Below are positions 1 to 6,359 of a stretch of 14,981 bases of DNA, one piece after another (the stretch's first letter is position 1; every line of letters starts with the position of its first letter). The notes beneath the pieces are model-generated. The model saw only the letters and a list, made by a program, of their open reading frames with translations, was not told the DNA's origin and made no database searches. The stretch covers positions 1 through 14,981 of the forward strand of contig CAYRZP010000052.1 of assembly GCA_964428885.1 (NCBI GenBank). The letters run 5' to 3'. The translations under genes were made by a program, and so were the position numbers. This stretch comes from JAQVQN01 sp964428885 (GTDB lineage Bacteria; Verrucomicrobiota; Kiritimatiellia; RFP12; UBA1067).

Positions 1-360
1 ACCGACTCGACCGTGCTGCGCAACATGGGTGTCGGCATCGGCTATTCCCTGCTCGCCTGCCTCTCCACCTTGAAAGGGCTCGGCAAGATCAAGGTCAACG
101 CCGCCCGGCTGGCCGAGGATCTGGACGCGGCGTGGGAGGTGCTGGCCGAACCGGTGCAGACCGTGATGCGCAAGCTCGGCAAACCCAACCCGTACGAGCA
201 GTTGAAAGCGCTGACCCGCGGCAAACAGGTCGATGCTGAAAGCATGCGGAGTTTCATCCGCGGGCTCGACCTGCCGGCGGCAGAGAAACAGCGGCTGCTG
301 GCGCTGAGCCCCGCCGCCTACACGGGTCTGGCGGCCAAGCTTGCCGGCAAAATTCGGTAG
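1..360 (+). CDS. purB: Adenylosuccinate lyase, C-terminal part (5'-truncated)
   Basis: This is the last 119 codons of purB, open from the first base of the window in frame 1 and ending in TAG at 358-360. Adenylosuccinate lyase acts in the cytoplasm and performs two fumarate-releasing steps of purine synthesis: SAICAR to AICAR, and adenylosuccinate to AMP. The visible part begins TDSTVLRNMGVGIGYSLLA and continues with AEPVQTVMRK, PYEQLKALTRG and VDAESMRSFI. I recognise these blocks as the C-terminal helical domain of the E. coli-type PurB subfamily. The catalytic residues lie upstream of the window and cannot be checked. The GTG at 13 is an internal valine codon and not a start. No strong hairpin with a T tract follows the stop, so no terminator is called. 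Confidence 0.93.
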   Translation, partial: TDSTVLRNMGVGIGYSLLACLSTLKGLGKIKVNAARLAEDLDAAWEVLAEPVQTVMRKLGKPNPYEQLKALTRGKQVDAESMRSFIRGLDLPAAEKQRLLALSPAAYTGLAAKLAGKIR

Positions 361-414
361 CGCACTGTACAGTTAAGAAGTTCGGACATGATTGACCTGG
401 TTGACCGGATCGGC

Positions 415-455
415 ATGCTTGGCAGCCTATGCAATCAATCTCGCCAAGAAAGCAT
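415..455. other. Imperfect inverted repeat between purB and the LRR gene
   Basis: TTGGC at 419-423 can pair with GCCAA at 443-447. ATGC at 415-418 can pair with GCAT at 452-455 after a four-base GAAA bulge, leaving a 19-base loop. It sits in the 125-base gap between purB and the LRR gene and has no T tract, so it is not a convincing terminator. The same gap has two TTGACC hexamers (392-397 and 401-406) but no -10 box at a good distance. Function unknown, and chance is possible. Confidence 0.25.
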
Positions 456-485
456 AGTCATGGTTTTCAGACTGTTGGGCACTGA

Positions 486-2762
486 ATGCTGATGCGTAAA
501 ATTACTAAATTATTTATGGTTGCCGCGATGTTCCGCGCAGTACCCGCGGATGCCCTGCAATCCGGCGATTACACTTATGTGATATCCGCCGATGCCGTCA
601 CGATCATAAGTTTTAACGCCGATTACAAAGGCGCTTTGACCGTGGCCGACAGCCTGGGCGGTTATCCGGTCAGGCGCATCGGCACCTCGGCCTTCAGGGG
701 CTGCGCGCGCATCACCGCCTTAACGCTGCCCAACACGCTGGAAACCATCGGGCAGCAGGCTTTCCGTGACTGCGCGCGCCTCGCCAAACTCCATCTCGGC
801 TACGGCGTGAACACGATCGGCGACGGCGCCTTCTTCAATTGCGAGCGTCTGCCGGAAATCAGCATTCCGAATAATGTGACCAACCTCGGGACTTGGGCTT
901 TCGCGGGCTGCCGCGCTTTAGCCAGGGTCAAGGTCGGCAATAACGTCACCAACATCAGTTTCTGCGCTTTCCGAGACTGCCCCGGCCTGACCGATGTGGA
1001 GCTGGGTAACGCGGTCTGCCGCATCGGCGGCGAGGCATTCATGTCATGCCGCGGCCTGGTCAGGATAGCGCTGCCCGATTCTGTCACCCACATTGACGAC
1101 AACGCCTTCAAGTACTGCCTCCGGTTGCGTGACGTCGCGCTCGGCAACGGCTTGACAAAAATCGGGATGGGCGCTTTTGAAGCCTGCGCCGGGCTTGAGC
1201 GCATTGAAATCCCCGACCCGGTCGCCAGCATCGGTGCCCGCGCTTTCAGAGACTGCGTGAACCTGTCGCACATCTGGCCGGGGCGCGGCGTGACGATGCT
1301 GGGCAACGGGGCCTTCCAGAACTGCCGCGGACTGACCGGCATCGTGCTGCCTGAAAACCTTGCAAATATCGGCGACGACGCATTCCGGGACTGCCGCGGC
1401 CTGACCATGGTCCACCTGCCGCATTCCACGGCGCGTGTCGGCACGCACGCCTTTGACGGCTGCAAGCGGCTGGCCGCCATCGGCGTGGCGGCGGAAAACC
1501 CGGCCTTCAGCAGCGCCGCCGGAGTGATGTTCAACAAGGAGGGGACCGCCGTCGTCCGCTGCCCGGAAGGCCTCCGCGGTGACTACACGCTGCCCGCGAC
1601 CGTACAGCGAATCGGCAGGAACGCCTTTGACGGCTGTGACGGGCTCACCAACGTGACCATCCCCGAAAAAGTGACCATGATCGGCGAAGAGTCCTTTATC
1701 GGATGTTCTTCCATATCGGCGTTCGCGGTGCCTTACAGTGTGACCGAAATCGGCGACGACGCATTCTCGGGCTGCGCCAGCCTTGCCGCCTTCAACGTCG
1801 ATGAGCGCAGCAAGAATTTCAGCAGCCTGGACGGGGTGCTGTTCAACCGGACGCGGACGGAACTCATCAAATATCCGGACGGCCGGGGGCGCCTTCAGCA
1901 AGACTCCTGGTGGTTCCGCCGGACGTTGCCTGACGCCGCTGGCGATCAGGGCGACGGCGGGCTTTACGCGATACCGGCAACGGTAGAATCAATCCGCAGG
2001 CACGCTTTTCAAAATTGCGCGCACCTCCGGGAGATCGCCGTGCCGGCCAGCGTCACCGAAATCGCCACGCGCGCCGTGCACGCCTGCCATGCGCTTGACG
2101 CCATCTCGGTGGCGTCCGACAATCCGTCGTTCAGCAGCGCGGGCGGCATCCTGTTCGACAAGGCGCAGAAACGGCTGCTCCGCTGCCCGCAGGCCGTCAG
2201 CGTCAGCTTGGCGATTCCCGGCACGGTGGACGAGATCGCCGAGAGCGCCTTTGAGGAATGCGCGGCGCTGCCGGGCGTGGTCATAGCCGACAGCGTGCTG
2301 AGCATCGGCCAGGACGCTTTCAAGAACTGCCGGCGGCTTTCCGGCATCCGGCTCCCCGGCAGCGTCACCGCCATCGGCGGCGGCGCCTTCGACGGCTGCG
2401 CGCGGCTGTCCGCCGTCACGCTGCCCGACCGCATCGAGAACGTCGGCAGACGCGCCTTCGCCGATTGCGCCAGCCTCGCGCGCGTGACCTTGCCTGACAG
2501 CGTCAGACGCATCGGCGTCCGCTCGTTTGAGAACTGCCTCTCACTCCGAGAGGTCACCATCCCGCCGAATGTCGAGGAGATCGAGAACGGCGCGTTCGCC
2601 GGCTGCCTGCGCCTGCGCGCCCTCTATTTCAGAGGCAACGCCCCGAAACTCGGCGAGGAGGCGCTGCCGCAGCACCTCGAGATCACGATTCATTGCCAGC
2701 CTGCCGCCAGCGGCTGGCACGGCGCGTTCGGCGGATATCCGGTCGAGCGTAAAGCGCTATGA
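486..2762 (+). CDS. Secreted BspA-like leucine-rich repeat protein (LRR_5 family)
   Basis: A 758-residue protein with 23 consecutive repeats of the BspA/LRR_5 type, starting near residue 65. The unit is about 23 residues, consensus IG..AF..C..L..V.LP..V..; examples are IGGEAFMSCRGLVRIALPDS and IGQDAFKNCRRLSGIRLPGS. Units 12, 15 and 17 are longer and carry the spacer form N..FSS..G..F. The N-terminus (MRKITKLFMVAAMF ... ADALQ) looks like a short signal peptide, followed by a GDYTYVIS cap. The end (FRGNAPKLGEEALP, then GWHGAFGGYPV) is a C-terminal cap I know from PVC-group LRR proteins. No membrane anchor or sorting signal is visible. ATG at 486 and ATG at 492 are both possible starts, neither with a clear SD; the shorter form begins MRK, a more usual signal-peptide start. 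The family is associated with surface binding and adhesion, but the ligand here is unknown. Unit 15 contains an unusual insertion at 1890-1955. Confidence 0.9.
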   Translation: MLMRKITKLFMVAAMFRAVPADALQSGDYTYVISADAVTIISFNADYKGALTVADSLGGYPVRRIGTSAFRGCARITALTLPNTLETIGQQAFRDCARLAKLHLGYGVNTIGDGAFFNCERLPEISIPNNVTNLGTWAFAGCRALARVKVGNNVTNISFCAFRDCPGLTDVELGNAVCRIGGEAFMSCRGLVRIALPDSVTHIDDNAFKYCLRLRDVALGNGLTKIGMGAFEACAGLERIEIPDPVASIGARAFRDCVNLSHIWPGRGVTMLGNGAFQNCRGLTGIVLPENLANIGDDAFRDCRGLTMVHLPHSTARVGTHAFDGCKRLAAIGVAAENPAFSSAAGVMFNKEGTAVVRCPEGLRGDYTLPATVQRIGRNAFDGCDGLTNVTIPEKVTMIGEESFIGCSSISAFAVPYSVTEIGDDAFSGCASLAAFNVDERSKNFSSLDGVLFNRTRTELIKYPDGRGRLQQDSWWFRRTLPDAAGDQGDGGLYAIPATVESIRRHAFQNCAHLREIAVPASVTEIATRAVHACHALDAISVASDNPSFSSAGGILFDKAQKRLLRCPQAVSVSLAIPGTVDEIAESAFEECAALPGVVIADSVLSIGQDAFKNCRRLSGIRLPGSVTAIGGGAFDGCARLSAVTLPDRIENVGRRAFADCASLARVTLPDSVRRIGVRSFENCLSLREVTIPPNVEEIENGAFAGCLRLRALYFRGNAPKLGEEALPQHLEITIHCQPAASGWHGAFGGYPVERKAL

Positions 2763-2783
2763 GCGGTGATAATAAACCGGTCA

Positions 2784-2830
2784 TTCACCACGAAGACACG
2801 AAGAGCACGAAGCACGTTTGGAGAATCAAT
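2784..2830 (+). repeat. CACGAAG-type intergenic repeat, copy 1
   Basis: Bases 2784-2812 read TTCACCACGAAG then ACACGAAGAGCACGAAG, which is CACGAAG three times with 8-9 base spacing. They match the 29-base repeat at 6275-6303 (reverse strand) at 26 of 29 positions, and all three differences are transitions. Similarity continues into the flank: both copies have a TTG-G-rich stretch followed by GAATCAAT (here ending at 2830). It lies 21 bases after the LRR stop and upstream of the feoB promoter candidate. From memory, such CACGAAG motifs recur between genes in many environmental bacteria; I know no assigned function. Confidence 0.8.
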
Positions 2831-2847
2831 TTTAAATCTTTTTGCGC

Positions 2848-2877
2848 TTGTTATGGCGCGGCGCGATACTCTATACT
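2848..2877 (+). promoter_or_regulatory. Candidate sigma70-type promoter for feoBA
   Basis: TTGTTA at 2848-2853 (4 of 6 to TTGACA) and TATACT at 2872-2877 (5 of 6 to TATAAT) are separated by 18 bases. This would give a 5' leader of roughly 40 bases before the feoB ATG at 2927. It is the best promoter-like match seen in this gap. No Fur-box-like palindrome overlaps it. Transcription start not demonstrated. Confidence 0.45.
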
Positions 2878-2881
2878 TTGC

Positions 2882-2899
2882 GCCGATGTTCACCTCGGC
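2882..2899 (+). other. Small stem-loop in the feoB leader
   Basis: GCCGA (2882-2886) pairs with TCGGC (2895-2899) across an 8-base loop, within the predicted feoB 5' leader and just after the -10 box. It is followed by an A/T-rich stretch (AACAATTATTA) and a GGGA too far from the ATG to be a good SD. It may be an operator or leader hairpin, or chance. Confidence 0.25.
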
Positions 2900-2926
2900 T
2901 AACAATTATTACGGGAACCGGCCATC

Positions 2927-5161
2927 ATGAGCGCGGCGCTGAATGTCGCCCTCGTCGGCAACCCCAACACCGGCAAGACGACGCTGTTCAACCAGTTGAC
3001 CGGATCGCGCGAGCGAACCGGCAACTGGACCGGCGTGACCGTGGATTGCGCGGAGGCCGACTTCGACGCTGGCGGTCACAACTTCCGGGTGACCGACCTG
3101 CCAGGCATCTACTCTTTCACAGCAGACACCCAAGACGAGCGGGTCGCGCGCGACTTCCTGATCAAAACCCCGCCGGATGTGGTCGTCAATATCCTCGACG
3201 CCTCAAACCTCGAGCGCAGCCTATATCTGACTTCGCAGCTCCTCGACATGCGCGTGCCCATGGTGGTGGCGCTCAATCAAACCGACATCGCCGATGACCA
3301 CGGCCTGACCGTCGATCACCAACACTTGTCCCGACATCTCGGCTGCCCTGTGGTGCCCGCCGTGGCGTCGCGCCGCATCGGGGTTGAGGAACTCAAGGCC
3401 GCCGTGGCCAGCGTCGCCGCAACCCGCGCCCGGCCCGCCGCGCGGGTCTCCTTCGGCGATGCCGAACATGCGGTCCAGCGGCTGCAGATGTGCCTGATCG
3501 TGGCGGCGGACGACGCGGCTGTGGACTCGCGCTGGCTGGCCGTCAAACTGCTGGAGCGGGATCCCTTCGCGCGTAGTCTCACCGGGAATCTGTTCGAAGA
3601 GATCGTGGCGGAAGAGACCGCCAGCATCGCGCGCCATTCCAGCCACACGCCCGCCGAGGCCATCACGGATGCCCGCCTCGGCTTCATCCGAGGCCTGGCG
3701 CGTGACGTCGTCAAACGCGACCTGGCAATCGGGCGGCGCGCGTCGGACATCGCGGACCGCCTGCTGCTGAGCCGGCCGCTCGGCATACCATTCTTCCTGC
3801 TGGTCATGTACGGCGTGTTCTGGTTGACCGTGAACCTGACCTATCCCATGGTGGACTTCATCGACACCGCGCTGAACCTCCTGCTGGTCGAGGCGCCGCG
3901 CCAGTGGCTGCTCGCCGCGCACGCGCCGGGCATCATTGTCCGCGCGCTTGCGGACGGCCTCGGCTCAGGCCTCGCCACAGTGGCTACCTTCATGCCCCCG
4001 ATCTTCATGATCTTCCTCTGCCTCAGCCTGCTGGAAGAGTCCGGCTACATGGCGCGCGCGGCCTTCATCATGGACCGCTTCCTGTGCCACATCGGCCTGC
4101 CCGGCAAGGCCTTCATCCCGCTGCTGGTCGGCTTCGGCTGCACGGTCCCCGCCCTGATGGCCACGCGCACCCTTGAGCAGCGCCGCGACCGGATCATGAC
4201 CATGCTGATCGCGCCGTTCATGTCCTGCGGCGCGCGCCTGCCGGTCTACGCGGTTTTCGCGATGGCGTTTTTCCCTTCGCACGGCGGCGCCATGATCTTC
4301 AGCCTCTACCTGACCGGCGCGGCGCTGGCGATTCTCTCCGGCCTGCTGCTGCACCGCACGCTCTTTCAAGGCGAGGTTTCCTCGTTTGTGATGGAGCTGC
4401 CGCCCTACCACCTGCCGGTGCTGCGCGGCTGCATGGAGCATGTCTGGTTCAACCTCAAGAGCTTCCTGTGCCGCGCCGGCAAAATTATCATGCTGATCGC
4501 CGTCGCGGTCAGCCTGCTCACCGGCCTTTTCGAGAACTTCGCCTCCAGCCCGGAAACCGCGGCCGGCACGCGCGCCTCGGCGGGCCGGTTCATGACGCGC
4601 GTGTTCCGCCCAATGGGCATGAGCGCGGACAACTGGCCCGCCGCCGCCGGCCTGCTGAGCGGGCTGATGGCCAAAGAGGCCATCATCGGCACGCTGGACG
4701 CGCTCTACACGCAACCGGACGATCCCTCCGGCGCGACGGCCGCAATCGGTTGGGAACTGCGTCAGGCGCTCATCACGCTGGCCGCCGATTACGGACTCGC
4801 GGAAGCGCGGGGAGACTCGGCAGACTCCGCACGCGCCGGCCTGCTGACCGCGATCCGACAAAACTTCAATGACCGCGCCGCCGCCTTCGCCTACCTGCTG
4901 TTCGTCCTGATTTATTCGCCCTGCTTATCCGCCCTGATCGTGCTGGGGCGCGAGGCCGGCTGGCGCTGGATGTTCTTCTCGGTCGTTTATCAGACAGCGC
5001 TGGCGTGGAGCGCCGCAACCGTTTATTATCAGTCGGTGACGTTTACGGACGCCCCAGCGCGCGCCGGCTTTTGGCTGCTGGCTGTCTGTGCGCTGACAGC
5101 CGCCGGCATCCGGCTGCTGCGTCTGGCCGGGGCCCGCACGCGCAGGACCGCACACACATGA
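2927..5161 (+). CDS. feoB: Ferrous iron transport protein B (GTPase-coupled permease)
   Basis: FeoB imports Fe2+ across the inner membrane using a cytoplasmic N-terminal G domain joined to a membrane permease. At 744 residues it is close to the usual bacterial length. G-domain motifs are in place: P-loop GNPNTGKTT (residues 11-19), a G2-type GVTV (Thr38), DLPG (57-60), NQTD as the guanine-specificity motif (117-120), and a G5-like ASRRIG (147-152). A helical spacer follows, then membrane segments from about residue 285. The two duplicated gate motifs are GFGCTVPALMATRTL (402-416) and PFMSCGARLPVY (430-441), each with the conserved cysteine. Further on, PMGMSADNW and GLMAKEAIIGTLDALY match the E. 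coli-type C-terminal half. The start is the ATG beginning MSAALNVALVGNPN; the SD is weak. The stop overlaps feoA. Confidence 0.96.
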   Translation: MSAALNVALVGNPNTGKTTLFNQLTGSRERTGNWTGVTVDCAEADFDAGGHNFRVTDLPGIYSFTADTQDERVARDFLIKTPPDVVVNILDASNLERSLYLTSQLLDMRVPMVVALNQTDIADDHGLTVDHQHLSRHLGCPVVPAVASRRIGVEELKAAVASVAATRARPAARVSFGDAEHAVQRLQMCLIVAADDAAVDSRWLAVKLLERDPFARSLTGNLFEEIVAEETASIARHSSHTPAEAITDARLGFIRGLARDVVKRDLAIGRRASDIADRLLLSRPLGIPFFLLVMYGVFWLTVNLTYPMVDFIDTALNLLLVEAPRQWLLAAHAPGIIVRALADGLGSGLATVATFMPPIFMIFLCLSLLEESGYMARAAFIMDRFLCHIGLPGKAFIPLLVGFGCTVPALMATRTLEQRRDRIMTMLIAPFMSCGARLPVYAVFAMAFFPSHGGAMIFSLYLTGAALAILSGLLLHRTLFQGEVSSFVMELPPYHLPVLRGCMEHVWFNLKSFLCRAGKIIMLIAVAVSLLTGLFENFASSPETAAGTRASAGRFMTRVFRPMGMSADNWPAAAGLLSGLMAKEAIIGTLDALYTQPDDPSGATAAIGWELRQALITLAADYGLAEARGDSADSARAGLLTAIRQNFNDRAAAFAYLLFVLIYSPCLSALIVLGREAGWRWMFFSVVYQTALAWSAATVYYQSVTFTDAPARAGFWLLAVCALTAAGIRLLRLAGARTRRTAHT

Positions 5162-5412
5162 ACCCTCAAAAGACGACAGACGCGTCCGCGGACGCGCATC
5201 ATTTGGCAGACCTGCAAGACGGCGCGCGCGGCGTGATCGTCAGCAACGGCGACCGAAAATCCACAGAGATGGGACTTTTCCCCGGCGCCGCCGTCAACAT
5301 GTTCCGCAACCGCAAGCACGAGCGCTCGCTGGTGATCGGCGCCGGCGACGCGCGTTTCCTGGTCTCGCGCGCGATCGCCCGGCAGATCACGATATCCCCT
5401 GCGGTAAATTGA
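5158..5412 (+). CDS. feoA: Ferrous iron transport protein A (small SH3-like)
   Basis: An 84-residue protein translated from an ATG that overlaps the feoB stop as ATGA; AGGA at 5144-5147 is a possible SD, 10 bases upstream. FeoA proteins are small cytoplasmic SH3-like barrels needed for FeoB-dependent Fe2+ uptake. The FeoA core is visible: LADLQDGARGVIVS, then TEMGLFPGAAVNMFRN (the usual 'LGL.PG..V' segment), then SLVIGAGDARFLVSRAIARQ. The first 14 or so residues (MNPQKTTDASADAH) are an extra polar extension compared with E. coli FeoA (75 residues). A longer in-frame reading beginning inside feoB exists, but the FeoA homology and the coupled start favour this shorter form. Most bacteria place feoA before feoB; here the order is reversed. 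No FeoC is seen. Confidence 0.9.
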   Translation: MNPQKTTDASADAHHLADLQDGARGVIVSNGDRKSTEMGLFPGAAVNMFRNRKHERSLVIGAGDARFLVSRAIARQITISPAVN

Positions 5413-5438
5413 CGGCGCGGCCCGTACCGGTTCGTCAA
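5409..5438. terminator. Possible stem-loop at the convergent gene junction
   Basis: TTGACG (5409-5414) and CGTCAA (5433-5438) are perfect 6-base inverted arms around an 18-base G/C-rich loop. They span the feoA stop codon and nearly fill the 29-base gap between the converging genes. The position suits a bidirectional terminator, but neither strand has a proper U tract and the loop is long, so this is weakly supported. Confidence 0.3.
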
Positions 5439-5441
5439 ATC

Positions 5442-6185
5442 CTAATGCGTCTCGCCGCGTTGCCGCACCAGCTCGGCCATCTCTGCTTTTGTGATCTCCT
5501 CGACCCTCACATTGTCGAAGTAATACAGGCCATTGGGCCAGTATGAGTACAGCCGCACCTTCATCTTGGTGACCAGCGGTGATTTTGCCGTCGGATTAAA
5601 CCCGATGGAGAAGGTCCGCCACTCGGTTTTGCTTGGCGTATGCGGTTCCAGTCGGGTCTGGTAAGCATCCGCCAGAACTTTGCGGCGGGGATGCACGAGA
5701 AAGCCCTTGATCCAGACAAAAGGTTTTCCCTCCCCCTTGAAATCAACACTCAGCTTATAGTCCTGACCCGGTTTGACATCTATCAGATCGGAGTCCAGCA
5801 TCACTCCCTCCACACCCCCTATTGTGCCAAAGCTTTCTTTGGCTATCGGTGTTTTCATGGGGGCTTTGAGGGTCGGATCAGCCTTGAATCTTTTGTTCCA
5901 CTCCAGAGCCTGCTGACGCTCCACCTGCGTATCCATCTTTACAATGCGCCCGCGCCCTTCCTCCCTTTCAAAGAAGGATGTCAGCCCGTCCGCCCGCTCC
6001 CAGTTCAGAGCGTATTCCCCGCCTCCGTCGAAGTTGCCGTTCTTGATCAGGTTCTCACCGGCATGAAGCGGCGCGGCGCACAGGGCATAGAGCATGGCGA
6101 AGAGAGTTAAACTCGAACGCCGGACAGCGAACTCCGAACTCCGAGCGTCGAATCTTCTTTCAAAGAATGTCAATCTGCGTTTCAT
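5442..6185 (-). CDS. Exported carbohydrate-binding-like (galactose-binding fold) protein
   Basis: A 247-residue protein. The ATG at 6185 is chosen because AGGA (6192-6195) lies 6 bases upstream; the frame is also open to a TTG at 6215. A signal peptide is visible, with an unusually long basic n-region (residues 1-25), a hydrophobic core LTLFAMLYALCAAPL and likely cleavage after HA at 42. The mature part starts GENLIKNGNFDGGGEYALNW and ends with SYWPNGLYYFDNVRVEEI, the typical opening and closing strands of CBM4/9-like jelly-roll domains. VKPGQDYKLSVDFKG in the middle fits the same fold. It has no catalytic domain, so it may bind a glycan or serve as an accessory exported protein; the ligand is unknown. 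Residues 11-25 are encoded largely by a 7-base tandem repeat. It is separated from the upstream operon by 174 bases and may or may not be co-transcribed. Confidence 0.75.
   Translation of the reverse strand: MKRRLTFFERRFDARSSEFAVRRSSLTLFAMLYALCAAPLHAGENLIKNGNFDGGGEYALNWERADGLTSFFEREEGRGRIVKMDTQVERQQALEWNKRFKADPTLKAPMKTPIAKESFGTIGGVEGVMLDSDLIDVKPGQDYKLSVDFKGEGKPFVWIKGFLVHPRRKVLADAYQTRLEPHTPSKTEWRTFSIGFNPTAKSPLVTKMKVRLYSYWPNGLYYFDNVRVEEITKAEMAELVRQRGETH
6113..6154 (-). repeat. 7-base degenerate tandem repeat inside the signal-peptide coding region
   Basis: Read on the - strand from 6154, six consecutive 7-mers follow a pattern close to .GTTCG.: GATTCGA, CGCTCGG, AGTTCGG, AGTTCGC, TGTCCGG, CGTTCGA. 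The 42 bases equal 14 codons and encode most of FDARSSEFAVRRSS, in the n-region of the signal peptide. The opposite strand would read RTANSELRAS. I remember 'SELRTSNFE'-like spurious translations in many environmental genomes, which suggests the repeat type is widespread. Confidence 0.85.
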
Positions 6186-6191
6186 TGCAAA

Positions 6192-6195
6192 TCCT
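6192..6195 (-). promoter_or_regulatory. SD sequence fixing the start of the carbohydrate-binding-like gene
   Basis: AGGA on the - strand, 6 bases before the ATG at 6185. It supports that ATG over the TTG at 6215. Confidence 0.6.
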
Positions 6196-6198
6196 GAC

Positions 6199-6213
6199 GC
6201 GGGCTCATCCCGC
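6199..6213 (-). other. Short G/C hairpin just upstream of the SD
   Basis: GCGGG (6199-6203) and CCCGC (6209-6213) form a 5-base perfect stem with a 5-base loop, only 3 bases from the SD of the next gene. It could affect translation initiation or be a small REP-like element. No T tract follows. Confidence 0.35.
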
Positions 6214-6224
6214 AAGCCAAAACC

Positions 6225-6303
6225 CTCACCACGAAGATACGGAGGGCGTGAAGAGCGATTGATTCCCCCAACAACTTCGTGCCCTTCGTGCCTTCGTGGT
6301 GAG
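6225..6303. repeat. Inverted pair of CACGAAG-type repeats (copies 2 and 3)
   Basis: The left arm (6225-6253) begins CTCACCACGAAG. The right arm (6275-6303), read on the reverse strand, begins with the same 12 bases. The full 29-base arms match at 24 of 29 positions, and all five differences are transitions. In a + strand transcript four of those five would still pair as G.U; in a - strand transcript only one would. The 21-base centre contains GATTGATTCC, which matches the GAATCAAT found beside copy 1. The element fills most of the 174-base gap between the DUF4175-like gene and the carbohydrate-binding-like gene. Confidence 0.85.
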
Positions 6304-6359
6304 AAACCTGTTTCTGTTGCTGTTTTCGGTCCGCAGGCTCCAAGCGGCCCGACGGGACG

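Noticed and set aside
364..373. Perfect palindrome ACTGTACAGT right after the purB stop
   Set aside because: A 10-base palindrome is expected several times in 15 kb by chance, and it has no T tract or nearby promoter to support a role.
401..433. Promoter for the LRR gene (TTGACC at 401 with TATGCA at 428)
   Set aside because: The spacing is 21 bases, too long for a sigma70 promoter, and the -10 match is poor.
388..492. 34-codon + strand frame between purB and the LRR gene
   Set aside because: It has no SD, no recognisable motif, and its TGA overlaps the LRR start region; such short frames are expected by chance.
1044..1901. Long antisense reading frame opposite the LRR gene
   Set aside because: It mirrors the G/C-rich repeat codons of the LRR gene, is rich in repeated Arg/Ala/Pro-type residues and shows no family motif; the + strand protein is unmistakable.
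2763..2926. Fur box upstream of feoB
   Set aside because: GATAATAA at 2768-2775 recalls half a Fur site, but no second half follows and it lies about 70 bases upstream of the promoter candidate.
3965..4861. 298-codon antisense frame opposite feoB
   Set aside because: Its composition (Arg, Gly, His, Gln, Ala) is typical of a shadow frame of a G/C-rich gene, and it lies opposite conserved FeoB gate motifs.
6308..6325. Three CTGTTT/CTGTTG/CTGTTT hexamers
   Set aside because: Very short and low complexity; it cannot be separated from chance even though it lies next to the CACGAAG pair.
6186..6359. CRISPR array in the repeat-rich gap
   Set aside because: There are only two copies, in inverted orientation, with no regular spacers.
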